Source: Desulfurococcales archaeon | GTDB lineage: Archaea > Thermoproteota > Thermoprotei_A > Sulfolobales > Desulfurococcaceae | Assembly (NCBI GenBank): GCA_015520735.1 | Contig: WAPN01000006.1 | Coordinates: 124,001 to 188,000 of the forward strand | Reading direction: 5' to 3' | DNA length: 64,000 bases | In this document: positions 35,870 through 44,659 of the stretch, piece after piece | How the letters are laid out: each line of letters begins with the position of its first letter | Numbering within the stretch: position 1 is the first letter of the stretch | Notes under the pieces: generated by a model | The model's database searches: none | What the model saw: only the letters and a program-made list of their open reading frames with translations | What the model was told of the DNA's origin: nothing | Made by a program: the position numbers and the translations under genes

Positions 35870-37081
35870 ATGGCAAAGCCCAGGGGACTGGTCGTAGGCC
35901 TGGACTTGCTGTTCATGAGCGTTAACTTCAGCGCACTAACACTGTTTGCCGCACTCAGTACGTATATATCAAGCTCTATTGGTATCGATAAGTTCACCGA
36001 GTGGTTGGCGTCAGCTGTCTATAGCGCCGGTATATTCGCCGCGTTTTTCATCGGCCACTCGAAATACACGGAGGAACATCCCAGGAAGACCGTGTTCATC
36101 GCCGCCATACTGGCATCAATACCCCAGTTCCTCATACCATACTCCATAAATCCATGGGAAGTAGTCATCCTGAGGTTTATACAGGGAATGGTTATGATGG
36201 CGCTACCGATATTCTCATCACAGGTCGGACTATTGTTTGCTGAGGCTCGACCACTAGCGCTGGGCATAATATTGTCAGGTATATTCGTCGGAGGCCTCAT
36301 AGGCTCCAGTGTGGGTCCCCTACTAGCAACAAGCATAGGCTGGAGAGCTACCTACATATTATTCGGTATCGCAATGCTAATAGCAGCATTCATATGGATT
36401 GGGCTGACACCACGCGACGCACTACCAGTTCATAAAGAGGTTAAGACCAAGAAACGCGTTAGTGTATGGAAAGACCCGTTCACAATCCTCTGGGGTTTCT
36501 CGTTCTTCCCAGCAATATGGATAATCTTCACACTAGCACCACTGATCTCATTCATAGTTGAGAGCATGGGTGCCCCTGGCAGCGTTAACAAGCTGTCCTC
36601 AACAGTTCTTGAAGCATCTTATCTCAGCTGGTCTATAATCATAGGCGGAGTAGCATACGCTCTAGCCCGTCGCAAAACTGGGACGCCGCACAACATGTTC
36701 AATACATTTGCATCAGTACAGCTGTTCTGCTTCATAGTAACGTTCATAGGAGTACTGATCGTTATGAACTCCCATAATGTCACCATGTTATTGACGGGAC
36801 TAGTACTTGTGGCAATGATTCAGGGAACAGGCCCCACATTCTGGTCGGCGCCAACAACAGCGTACCCCGAAGACCTAGCGATAAGAGCAGGATATGCTCT
36901 CGGTTTGATCTCCAACTCTGCCGCCCTGGTCGGCCCTATGACATCTGTCGTGGTGCACGGCGTCACTGCTGTCTGGGGTATAATACTGTTCATGGCGATA
37001 CTCGGTGCGATACTGACATTCATTGGTATGAAGATGAAACTGCCTATCGAGAAATACAGCTCTGAAAACCGAGTAGAATGA
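35870..37081 (+). CDS. Major facilitator superfamily transporter
   Basis: The 403-residue protein has 12 predicted helices in two halves, with features such as RFIQGMVMMALPIFSSQ (helix 4 region), GGLIGSSVGPLLATSIGWRATY (helix 5, the motif C region) and a long central loop with KEVKTKKRVSVWKDP. It is related to sugar-phosphate or nitrate type MFS carriers only in general design; the substrate is unknown. It is not an evident duplicate of the MFS gene at 32669. Confidence 0.8.
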   Translation: MAKPRGLVVGLDLLFMSVNFSALTLFAALSTYISSSIGIDKFTEWLASAVYSAGIFAAFFIGHSKYTEEHPRKTVFIAAILASIPQFLIPYSINPWEVVILRFIQGMVMMALPIFSSQVGLLFAEARPLALGIILSGIFVGGLIGSSVGPLLATSIGWRATYILFGIAMLIAAFIWIGLTPRDALPVHKEVKTKKRVSVWKDPFTILWGFSFFPAIWIIFTLAPLISFIVESMGAPGSVNKLSSTVLEASYLSWSIIIGGVAYALARRKTGTPHNMFNTFASVQLFCFIVTFIGVLIVMNSHNVTMLLTGLVLVAMIQGTGPTFWSAPTTAYPEDLAIRAGYALGLISNSAALVGPMTSVVVHGVTAVWGIILFMAILGAILTFIGMKMKLPIEKYSSENRVE

Positions 37082-37121
37082 ATAGTATTTACATAAAATC
37101 TAACACGACTGTTTTTATCAA

Positions 37122-37685
37122 CTACTTCCCAGTTTTCATTGTTTCACGTAGGAAGAACGGGACAAATGATATGCTCGAGAGTATCTCTGGAATAGCTGCG
37201 CCGGGCGGGAGGTTGTATGCGAAGTGAAGCATCCATGTTATGACATCTATAATAGCAATAATGAATGCTGGCAAAGAAATATGGATGTAGCCATAGGATG
37301 TCAGGTAAGCAATTATCGTTAGGAAGAATGCGACCGATACAATGAAATGAACGTATCCATACGATTCATTCAGAACACCTATGAGGATCAATGTGAACCC
37401 GGCAATACACAATATGAGCCTATTTACTGCTCTGATGCCCTGGGATAATGCAATTGCCAAACCGAGCAGATATCCTCCGAGCGCGAGTCCCGAATTGAAT
37501 ATTTGTGCTGAACATATATGCTTCATCTCGCCTAGGTCGCTGAGAGCATTTGCCCATATACTGAACCAAGGTGCACGTACTATAGCCAGTATTATCGCTA
37601 TGTATGGAGTCAGTATTGAGGATATTACGATGATTTTGAAAACGTTGTCCCGTGTGATGAGAAGGTGTCCAGTGTGATTGTTCAT
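37122..37685 (-). CDS. DUF998 family membrane protein
   Basis: The 187-residue protein has six hydrophobic helices and the DUF998 hallmark WANALSDLG after the first helix, followed by AQIFNSGLALGGYLLGL. Members are integral membrane proteins of unknown function. It lies 12 bases downstream of the surface protein gene at 37698 on the same strand, so the two may be expressed together. Confidence 0.75.
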   Translation of the reverse strand: MNNHTGHLLITRDNVFKIIVISSILTPYIAIILAIVRAPWFSIWANALSDLGEMKHICSAQIFNSGLALGGYLLGLAIALSQGIRAVNRLILCIAGFTLILIGVLNESYGYVHFIVSVAFFLTIIAYLTSYGYIHISLPAFIIAIIDVITWMLHFAYNLPPGAAIPEILSSISFVPFFLRETMKTGK

Positions 37686-37697
37686 AGTTTATACCCA

Positions 37698-38918
37698 TCA
37701 TATTTTTTCTATTAACAATGTTATAAGGTAAGCCATCAGCACAATAGCTATTACTAGCGCAATATTAATTATTATTATTTGAAATGCTGTAGCCGGCCTG
37801 GTCTTTTTATGCACTATGAATGTTATGTCCAAGTTCTTGACAAGCTTGATCTTTATATCACTACCCGGTGCCTGGATGAGTATATGCTTTATTTCCCTCA
37901 TAGGTATTGGTTTCGATACTAGGACGTAGTAGTTTGACGAAAAAATTTTCTTCCCATATATTGGTGACACGGTGGTGCCGTTCTTGTATACAATTACTAA
38001 TCTGTAGCTGGGTTTTGTAGGGGTGGGGCCACTGATATTCTCTTCTTCAATCACAATACGTAAAGGAGATGCAGAAGAGCCTGCCAGATGTACCCTTATT
38101 TGCTTTCCCTGATGTTGTAGAGAGACATTGATAGGTGCTGAAGATATAAATGCTATTCTCACTATTATCTCGAGTTTTCTGTGTTCTATGAGTATTCCGG
38201 TAGAGTAATGTGCTCCAAAACCCGGGTTATCTGTGGCTATCTCGACTTCTGATTCGACGAGTAAATTGGTATTATTCTTGTTATCTTTTTGATAATACAT
38301 GTAATATTCGTATAGTGGTGTGCCTGTTAGCATGTCGCTATATGAGGCATAAATGAATCTCTCAACAACTTTATCGTGGCGGTATGTGTAGGAGTATCTT
38401 GTTTCGAGGCAGTATGTGTTCTTATAATATGCGATAACCGTTGCATTGGGCTTCGTAACCCATTTTGGCCATATGAAGGGCTTTGACGCAAGTTTTATCT
38501 GTACATTACCTGTTATATTGGTTAGCTGTAGGATCAATGGGATCATGGCCCTGTTCTTAGTAGTAATGTTTTCATGTAGATGTACTAACTGAGCGTTTAC
38601 GGTTATACTTGGTATTCCGGCTAATTTCGTTATGCTTGTATTGATTAGTGATACTGTTACTGGAGCGGGCATACTATTTTCTAGAGGGCCAACAAGAAGC
38701 TTATATTTCATGTTTATTTCAAATCCTTTAGGTGATACAAGCCCGAGTAGTACGGGGACAAGTGGTTTGCCCGAGTATATTATTCTGAAAGAGCCCCAAT
38801 ACTGGTAGTAGTCAATAGATAGCGCATTCTTATCCATGCTTCCATAAACTAACAAATATGTGGGAGCTCCGAGAATGATCAGGGCAAGCAATAATATGGT
38901 TAAAACGTTTTTGGACAA
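37698..38918 (-). CDS. Secreted membrane-anchored protein of unknown function
   Basis: The 406-residue protein has an N-terminal hydrophobic segment (NVLTILLLALIILGAPTYLLVYG), a beta-rich ectodomain with several sequons (NTS, NIT, NAT, NKNNT, NIS, NGT) and a C-terminal transmembrane helix (IIIINIALVIAIVLMAYLITLL) followed by a very short tail. It resembles the protein at 704-2338 in architecture only. No family or active site was recognised. Confidence 0.7.
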   Translation of the reverse strand: MSKNVLTILLLALIILGAPTYLLVYGSMDKNALSIDYYQYWGSFRIIYSGKPLVPVLLGLVSPKGFEINMKYKLLVGPLENSMPAPVTVSLINTSITKLAGIPSITVNAQLVHLHENITTKNRAMIPLILQLTNITGNVQIKLASKPFIWPKWVTKPNATVIAYYKNTYCLETRYSYTYRHDKVVERFIYASYSDMLTGTPLYEYYMYYQKDNKNNTNLLVESEVEIATDNPGFGAHYSTGILIEHRKLEIIVRIAFISSAPINVSLQHQGKQIRVHLAGSSASPLRIVIEEENISGPTPTKPSYRLVIVYKNGTTVSPIYGKKIFSSNYYVLVSKPIPMREIKHILIQAPGSDIKIKLVKNLDITFIVHKKTRPATAFQIIIINIALVIAIVLMAYLITLLIEKI

Positions 38919-39055
38919 ACTATTCCCCTTAACTAATGGTTATTCGGTTAAGGGCCCACCTCCTCACAGCCGTTCACGGCTCGGCTATGCGGGCAATCAC
39001 TCATCAATAATATTATCACTAATAACTAACAATTTATTAGTGTAGGGGGAACCAG

Positions 39056-39853
39056 GTGGTATCCGTGTTTAATATAGAAGGATTAAGAGTAATAATTACT
39101 GCGTCAAGCAGAGGCATAGGCTTCGGTATTGCTAAGGTATTAGTCAGGGAAGGAGCCAGGGTAGTGATCTCTTCTAGGAATAAGGAGAGGCTGTATAGGG
39201 CGCTACATGAGCTCAACAATATAGGCTCTGGAGAGGCCTATGCTGTACAGGCTGATCTCACTCGCCGAGAAGATATCGAGAGACTGGTTGAAGAATCTGT
39301 AGATAGGCTTGGCGGGCTCGATGCCATAGTCTATGTTACTGGGCCGCCTAGGCCTGGAAGATTTCAAGACCTTGGCCTCAATGATTGGGAGTATGGTGTC
39401 AGATTGTTAATAATGAGCGCGGTATGGCTTACTTATTACTCCCTGCCCTACATACTGGAATCGGCTAATCCCTCCATAACGTATGTCACGAGCGTCGCTG
39501 TAAGGGAGCCTATCGAGACCATTGCTTTGTCGAATACGCTGAGAATAAGCGTTCATGGCCTCGTCAAAACACTTGCAAGAGAACTTGGGAGAAAGGGTGT
39601 GAGAGTTAACGCGGTGCTCCCTGGGTATATATACACGGATAGGATTAGGGAGATCGCGTCCGATAAGGCTATGAGAACCGGGAAATCTGAAGAAGAAATA
39701 ATCAATGATATGATCAAAGAAGTGCCTCTCGGCAGGATAGGTAGACCTGAAGAAGTGGGTTATCTTGTCGCTTTCCTGCTGAGCAATTACGCATCCTATA
39801 TAAATGGTGCATCTATACCTATAGATGGAGGACTCCTCAAGTCAGTGTTCTAA
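39056..39853 (+). CDS. Short-chain dehydrogenase/reductase family protein, atypical active site
   Basis: The 265-residue protein has the SDR nucleotide motif TASSRGIGFGIA, the NNAG-equivalent YVTGPPRPG and the C-terminal motif IPIDGG. The catalytic Ser in TYVTSVAV is kept, but 13 residues later the Tyr is replaced by Ser and the Lys four residues on by Arg (SNTLR). Archaeal SDRs with this change exist, so it may be a divergent enzyme or a binding protein. GTG 39056 follows AGGGGG; GTG 39065 after GGTGGT is an alternative start. Confidence 0.85.
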   Translation: MVSVFNIEGLRVIITASSRGIGFGIAKVLVREGARVVISSRNKERLYRALHELNNIGSGEAYAVQADLTRREDIERLVEESVDRLGGLDAIVYVTGPPRPGRFQDLGLNDWEYGVRLLIMSAVWLTYYSLPYILESANPSITYVTSVAVREPIETIALSNTLRISVHGLVKTLARELGRKGVRVNAVLPGYIYTDRIREIASDKAMRTGKSEEEIINDMIKEVPLGRIGRPEEVGYLVAFLLSNYASYINGASIPIDGGLLKSVF

Positions 39854-40020
39854 TCAGCAATACTAGCCTAAACATTATGAGGCTTGATCAGGAACTTATT
39901 TTATCGGGTGCTGAGCGGCTGGTACCTGATTCTAATGATGAACAACACCTAGGCTTAGCATGGGATGATGAGGCCGGCCTGTCCCTAATGATGGGGAGGG
40001 CCTTGGCCTCTACTGACCCT

Positions 40021-41364
40021 TTATTTCTTCTTTCTCAGCAACGCGTAGTAAAAGCCGATCGTTCCGTGAATGTGGGGATACGCTCTCATAGTTCCGGGGA
40101 GTAGTGGTGATGGTTTGAACGGTTTTGTTAGATGTATTAGTTCTGCATCGTCGTGGTTCTCAGCAAATTCTTTTATGATTTTTTCTCCCTCCTCGACTAG
40201 GACACTACATACTGTGTATAGGAGTCTTCCACTAGGCCTTAACAGCCTCCACCCAGCCTCGAGGAGCTCGCGTTGAAGCCTCATTATCTCTCTTATATCT
40301 TCTTCTCTGTACCTCCACCTCACATCAGGGTTCCTAGCTAGCGCACCAGTAGAGCTACAAGGAGGGTCTACGAGTACATAGTCCATGGTCTCTTCTCCGA
40401 GTGTCTCGGGGGCTTTCCTAGCATCTTCAACATGTATTATTACAGCCTTTAGCGTGCCTGTTCGTTCGAGCAGCGCTCTCAACCTTTTAGCTCTATTGCT
40501 ATGTATTTCAAAGCTATGGATCTCTGATTTCAGTCCCGTGTACTCGGCCAAGTAGCTTGTCTTTCCCCCAGGTGCCGAGCATAGATCAGCGATGCGTGTG
40601 CCTGGTTTTGGATCTAGCAGTTCAACCGCTATCATGCTTGACTCGTCCTGTGGAGTCAGTATTCCCGTCTCTATAAGCTTCACAGCATCTTTACCGAGCG
40701 GGCCATGTATTATGACCGCGTTTCTACTGTATCTTCCAGGCTCAACGCTGTATCCTGCTCTTTCCAGGAATACGAGAATCGCTTTTCGGCTTGCCTTTAA
40801 AGTGTTTACTCTGAATGTCTTTGTGTACTGCTTATATGTTAGAGTTAAGAATGCCTCGAGGTCTTCTCCTAGGAGATTAAAGCTATTCCTCAACGCGTAA
40901 TAGAGGCTCGGTGAAATACGGTATTCTAGAAGTATCCTTTCCTCCGAGCTTTTAGGCTTCCATTTCGTCTCTGCTATTTTATTGATATATTCTATGTTAT
41001 TGGTTCTCGTGCGACGTGCTAGATACTTTTTAGCGTATCTTGTCACGCTGTGTTTCAGGCTGTGACCAGCTCTTGGATCAAGCTGTAAGACGTATGTAAC
41101 AAGCCTCAGCACCGATCTCGTAATGCTATCTAACTCGTATGGTTTCTTCCCTATAATCTCCTCTATGATCTTATCTATTATACCGAGGTTTCTGAAGACA
41201 CTGTATATTATACCCGATGCTCGTCTATCCAGTGTTGTTCCCTGGAGCCCGTACTTGATCATGGCTCTCCTAATCGGTTCTTGCACGGGTTTTATCTTTT
41301 CTCCCTGTCTTACAGCCTCGATGATAGCGTATACCATTCTCTCATAGTCTTTCATTGAAACCAT
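40021..41364 (-). CDS. RNA cytosine-C5 methyltransferase, NOL1/NOP2/Sun family with NusB-like N-domain
   Basis: The 447-residue protein has an N-terminal helical NusB-like domain (about 1-130), as in bacterial RsmB. A linker domain and a SAM domain follow: LCSAPGGKTSYLAEYTG, the motif IV cysteine in VDPPCSSTG and the motif VI cysteine in YTVCSVLVEEGE. It makes m5C in rRNA or tRNA. It is a distant relative of the NSUN6-like gene at 2983 and lacks a PUA domain. Convergent with the SDR gene; the 167-base gap is described separately. Confidence 0.9.
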   Translation of the reverse strand: MVSMKDYERMVYAIIEAVRQGEKIKPVQEPIRRAMIKYGLQGTTLDRRASGIIYSVFRNLGIIDKIIEEIIGKKPYELDSITRSVLRLVTYVLQLDPRAGHSLKHSVTRYAKKYLARRTRTNNIEYINKIAETKWKPKSSEERILLEYRISPSLYYALRNSFNLLGEDLEAFLTLTYKQYTKTFRVNTLKASRKAILVFLERAGYSVEPGRYSRNAVIIHGPLGKDAVKLIETGILTPQDESSMIAVELLDPKPGTRIADLCSAPGGKTSYLAEYTGLKSEIHSFEIHSNRAKRLRALLERTGTLKAVIIHVEDARKAPETLGEETMDYVLVDPPCSSTGALARNPDVRWRYREEDIREIMRLQRELLEAGWRLLRPSGRLLYTVCSVLVEEGEKIIKEFAENHDDAELIHLTKPFKPSPLLPGTMRAYPHIHGTIGFYYALLRKKK

Positions 41365-41448
41365 TCTTTTCCTCCCACATACTTATGGACGACTATACTG
41401 TATTTGTACCTCGTGCACCACTATCTATTATGTGGAGAGGTGGTTTGA

Positions 41449-42618
41449 TTGGTGTTTAAACTTGGTTTTGCGACAACATATCCCCCTACTCACTGTGGTA
41501 TTGCCGAGTACTCTCGTATGCTTTTAATGGCCATGAAATCCATTATGCCTTCTATCGAGGCATACGTTTTCGCGGACAAGCTCGGCGGGGACGAAAGATT
41601 CGACGAGTTTGCCCGTGTATTGGTTTATCCTTCTTTTACTCACCAGGAGATGGGCTACGGCGGATTACTCGATAAGCTTACGGAAGTCGGCGGAGTTGAT
41701 GTTCTCCATGTACAGCACGAGTACGGTATCTTCGGCCTGCACAACGGGTTGATCCACGCTGTCGAAGAAGCTGTCAGGGAGAGGCTCGCAAAGAAGATAG
41801 TTATAACCATGCACACCGTTGATCACCCGAACTCGCCAAGGAAGGCGGCGATAGAGTTCCAGTCTCATCTAAATGTTTTCGATGCCGTCATTGTGCACAG
41901 CGTTCTCCAGGAGTTTGAACTACAACATCAGGATATCCACCCACTCAGAATATATAGGATCCCCCATGGAACTATGTTAAATCCGTATCTCTGGATGCCG
42001 AGATTCAAGTTAATGGAGGAGCTTGGCCTCAAATCGGAGCAACTACGGGGCTTTATAGTGGTTGTGCCGGGTTTCCTCAGGAAGGATAAGGGTTTCGACA
42101 TACTTGTCAGGGCCGTCAAGCCATTGTTGAAGGAGAGAGGTTTTACTCTTATCGTTGCAGGGGAAACGAGGGATCCTGTTCTTAGGCGGGAGCTCGAGGA
42201 GATGATCAGGAACGGGCCCAATACGATCTTTATAGAGCGGTATCTGGCCAATGAGGAGATACTCAAACTTGTAGCGTTGGCCGATGCTGTCGTGTTACCG
42301 TATAGAGATAGGCCTAAATCCTATAGTGTGTCCGGCATACTTCATCTTTCCATGGGCGGGTTGAAGCCTATCATAGGTACTAGGACACCTAGGCTGATCG
42401 AGCTATACCAGCATGCCCCACGTCTCACGGTCCCACCGAAATCGCCGAGGGAGTTGACAAAGAAGATCAGATGGTTGTCGGAGAACTATGATCTTGCAAT
42501 AGCATATATGGGGTCGCTATACAGCTATGCTGTGAGAACTCAGTGGTTGAGAATGGCCCGTAGACACTTGTCTCTCTACGCCTACCTGTTAGGAGTTGAC
42601 CGTGTAACCGATATCTAG
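41449..42618 (+). CDS. Glycosyltransferase, GT-B fold (GT4-like)
   Basis: The 389-residue protein opens with FATTYPPTHCGIAEYSRML, the usual GT4 acceptor-side loop. The C-terminal donor domain has VVPGFLRKDKGFDILVRAV and the EX7E-like region VVLPYRDRPKSYSVSGILHLSMG, in which the first Glu of the motif is replaced by Asp. It likely transfers a sugar (mannose or glucose) to a small acceptor or glycan. The TTG start follows GGAGAGGTGG. It heads a plus-strand run with the macro domain and MoaD-like genes. Confidence 0.8.
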   Translation: MVFKLGFATTYPPTHCGIAEYSRMLLMAMKSIMPSIEAYVFADKLGGDERFDEFARVLVYPSFTHQEMGYGGLLDKLTEVGGVDVLHVQHEYGIFGLHNGLIHAVEEAVRERLAKKIVITMHTVDHPNSPRKAAIEFQSHLNVFDAVIVHSVLQEFELQHQDIHPLRIYRIPHGTMLNPYLWMPRFKLMEELGLKSEQLRGFIVVVPGFLRKDKGFDILVRAVKPLLKERGFTLIVAGETRDPVLRRELEEMIRNGPNTIFIERYLANEEILKLVALADAVVLPYRDRPKSYSVSGILHLSMGGLKPIIGTRTPRLIELYQHAPRLTVPPKSPRELTKKIRWLSENYDLAIAYMGSLYSYAVRTQWLRMARRHLSLYAYLLGVDRVTDI

Positions 42619-42638
42619 ATAACGATGGGGTAGCAGGT

Positions 42639-43184
42639 ATGGTGAATAAGATCATCTGTAGGACAATGTATCGTGGTACCGAGATCATAGGTTTGAAGGG
42701 CGATATTACTCGTTTGAAAGTTGATGCTATTGTGAATCCAGCGAACAGCTTGATGATCATGGGCGGCGGTGTTGCCGGAGCTATAAGGAGACGTGGAGGA
42801 AAGATGATCGAGGAGGAAGCGAAGATGCATGCCCCCGTACTCGTTGGGGAAGCAGTGGTTACCCGTGCTGGCAGACTTCCAGCGAAATACGTTATACACG
42901 CCCCGACTATGGAGAGACCAGCCATGATGATACCGGTTGAGAATGCCTATAAGGCGACTAGAGCAGCCTTGATCAAAGCACTGGATCTGTCTCTCGAATC
43001 AATAGCGTTGCCCGGTATGGGCACAGGGGTCGGAGGCTTATCGCCAAGAGAAGCAGGTGAGGCTATGGCCAGAGCAATCAAGGAGATACTCGACCTAGGG
43101 ACGAAGCTTAAGAAGATATATGTTGCCGACCTAAACGAAGAGATACCCCTAGAAGTATGCAGGAACATAGAGGCGAAGCCGTAG
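42639..43184 (+). CDS. Macro domain protein (ADP-ribose binding/hydrolase)
   Basis: The 181-residue protein is a single macro domain: GDITRLKVDAIVNPANSLMI, GGGVAGAIRRRGG, PVLVGEAVVTRAG, KYVIHAPTMERP and ALPGMGTGVGGLSP. Such proteins bind or hydrolyse ADP-ribose derivatives. The gene ends 2 bases before the start of the MoaD-like gene. Confidence 0.92.
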   Translation: MVNKIICRTMYRGTEIIGLKGDITRLKVDAIVNPANSLMIMGGGVAGAIRRRGGKMIEEEAKMHAPVLVGEAVVTRAGRLPAKYVIHAPTMERPAMMIPVENAYKATRAALIKALDLSLESIALPGMGTGVGGLSPREAGEAMARAIKEILDLGTKLKKIYVADLNEEIPLEVCRNIEAKP

Positions 43185-43186
43185 AG

Positions 43187-43453
43187 ATGCGGGTGGTTGT
43201 CAAGTACTTATTGTGGATGCGAGAGAAAGCCGGGACCAATAGGGAGGAGTATATCTTAGAGGAGAACAGCACAATCGAAGACCTGCTCGAGAAAATAATC
43301 AGTAAGCATGAGAACCTAAGAAAACACCTCACTAACCCATTTACACAAGAAAACCCAGTTCTAATAACAATCAATGGCCACACAGCCCGGCCAGGAGCTA
43401 GATTAAGAGAAAACGATACAGTAACGATAATGCCGCCAGTATCAGGAGGGTAG
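43187..43453 (+). CDS. MoaD/ThiS/SAMP-type ubiquitin-like sulfur carrier
   Basis: The 88-residue protein has a beta-grasp pattern (MRVVVKYLLWMREKAG, NSTIEDLLEKII, LITINGHTARPG, DTVTIMPPVSGG) and ends in Gly-Gly, the site of adenylation and thiocarboxylation or isopeptide conjugation. ATG 43187 is chosen as it starts the fold; the frame continues upstream into the macro gene. It may serve molybdo/tungstopterin synthesis (relevant to the AOR operon), tRNA thiolation or protein tagging. The sequence does not decide. Confidence 0.87.
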   Translation: MRVVVKYLLWMREKAGTNREEYILEENSTIEDLLEKIISKHENLRKHLTNPFTQENPVLITINGHTARPGARLRENDTVTIMPPVSGG

Positions 43454-43458
43454 AATGG

Positions 43459-43564
43459 TGGAGCCGCCGGCGGGATTTGAACCCGCGACCACCGGCTATC
43501 CTGACGGGCCTGATACGCCGAACTGCTTACAAGGCCGGCGCTCTACCGGCTGAGCTACGGCGGC
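43459..43564 (-). tRNA. tRNA-Thr, anticodon UGU, with a 30-base intron
   Basis: Read on the minus strand, acceptor GCCGCCG pairs with CGGCGGC and the T arm is GCGGG-TTCAAAT-CCCGC. The anticodon stem CCGGC/GCCGG is split by a 30-base intron (plus-strand 43498-43527) after position 37. The anticodon TGT is at 43529-43531. CCA is encoded at 43459-43461. A TATA-like CTTTAAAGG lies about 33 bases upstream. Confidence 0.93.
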
Positions 43565-43620
43565 GCAAACCATTAAAAACAAAATCCGGAAACACCTTTA
43601 AAGAATTTTTCCACAAAACA

Positions 43621-43662
43621 GAGACGGGGCGTTTATCCAAGCATCGATATTTTAGCCGTCTC
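43621..43662. other. Long-loop inverted repeat between two tRNA genes
   Basis: GAGACGG at 43621-43627 pairs with CCGTCTC at 43656-43662 across a 28-base loop, followed on the plus strand by a CTTTTATC tract. It could act as a terminator for plus-strand transcripts from the MoaD-like gene or be part of a small RNA. Nothing else was identified in 43566-43767. Confidence 0.35.
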
Positions 43663-43767
43663 CTTTTATCTTTCACAATAATATTTACATATGGGTCCGT
43701 ACATACAATATTTTCCCTATTCAAATGAGAACAATCAAGTCATCAACCTTAGGTCAGGATTGTATTG

Positions 43768-43855
43768 TGGTGCGGGGGGTGGGATTTGAACCCACGCAGG
43801 CCTACGCCATCGGGTCCTAAGCCCGACCCCTTTGACCTAGCTCGGGCACCCCCGC
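43768..43855 (-). tRNA. tRNA-Leu, anticodon UAG, CCA encoded
   Basis: A class II cloverleaf with long variable arm is read on the minus strand. The acceptor is GCGGGGG/CCCCCGC, the anticodon loop is CTTAGGA, and CCA is at 43768-43770. There is no intron. Its 88 bases equal those of tRNA-Leu(CAG) at 113-200 except for the anticodon wobble base, and 12 bases of 5' flank (CCAATAATGGAT) are also shared. Confidence 0.97.
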
Positions 43856-43957
43856 ATCCATTATTGGGATAGTTATTGGAGGGGTTTTAATGAGTTTTGG
43901 GTTTTTGTTAAAACTTATATCTCATATTTCTTGTTTATTGTTATGGTGATAGGCTTT

Positions 43958-44641
43958 ATGCCCCGTGTTAATGTTAGGCTTGTGTCTTGGGAGGATATTG
44001 TTGATTGGGCCTGGGGTCTTGCAGATACGATCCGTTCTTCTGGGTATAAGCCTGATGTTGTTGTGGCCCTTGCTCGCGGCGGTTATGTTCCGGCGAGGTT
44101 GATATGTGACTTTCTTGATATTGAGAATTTACTAAGTATTCAGAGCCAGCACTGGACAGAGGCTGCTAAAGTCGAAGAGAGAGCTATTATCAAGTTCCCG
44201 TACAAGATAGATCTTAGTGGTATGAAGGCCCTGCTCGTTGACGATATCGTTGATACCGGTGACACTCTCAGCCTCGCCAAGAGGTTTGTGGAGGAGAACT
44301 GGGGGCCTGAGGAGGCCCGGACAGCTGCTCTTCAGTGGATCAGTCCCGTTGCTAGGTTTAAACCAGACTACTACTATATCGAGGTCAAGGAGTGGATCTG
44401 GTTCCAATACCCATGGACAAGGCTAGAGGACACATACCAGTTCATTAAACGAATGATGCTCGAGACACACAAGGAGACAGGGAAGAAGGAGTGGACTTAT
44501 CGGGAGATCATTGACGAGTTCAAGGAGTGGTATGGTATAGATGTTGGTGAACGATATTACCGTGATGCACTAAGAATACTTGAGGAGAAGGGCCTCATTA
44601 AATATGATGAATCCACGAGAAAATATGTGCTTAACACATAG
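43958..44641 (+). CDS. Purine-type phosphoribosyltransferase with C-terminal winged-helix extension
   Basis: The 227-residue protein has a type I phosphoribosyltransferase domain (about 1-150) with VVALARGGYVPARL and the PRPP motif ALLVDDIVDTGDTL. An extra C-terminal domain follows (about 160-227; TYREIIDEFKEWYGID, YYRDALRILEEKGLIKYDES), with a winged-helix look. It may salvage guanine or hypoxanthine, or act as a PRPP-sensing regulator. ATG 43958 is chosen as GGTGAT lies 7 bases ahead. It precedes the MTA phosphorylase gene by 18 bases, a purine salvage pairing. Confidence 0.83.
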   Translation: MPRVNVRLVSWEDIVDWAWGLADTIRSSGYKPDVVVALARGGYVPARLICDFLDIENLLSIQSQHWTEAAKVEERAIIKFPYKIDLSGMKALLVDDIVDTGDTLSLAKRFVEENWGPEEARTAALQWISPVARFKPDYYYIEVKEWIWFQYPWTRLEDTYQFIKRMMLETHKETGKKEWTYREIIDEFKEWYGIDVGERYYRDALRILEEKGLIKYDESTRKYVLNT

Positions 44642-44659
44642 ACGTGCGAGGTAGAATAA

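Noticed and set aside
38925-39040. Minus-strand C/D-like words (TTGATGA, CCGA) and a GCCG/CGGC hairpin between divergent genes
   Set aside because: Spacing is irregular and two boxes are poor. The stretch must also hold two promoters, so no sRNA is called.
43691-43767. TTGATGA with CTGA on the minus strand downstream of tRNA-Leu(UAG)
   Set aside because: Only one good C/D pair in the wrong order and no second box; probably chance.
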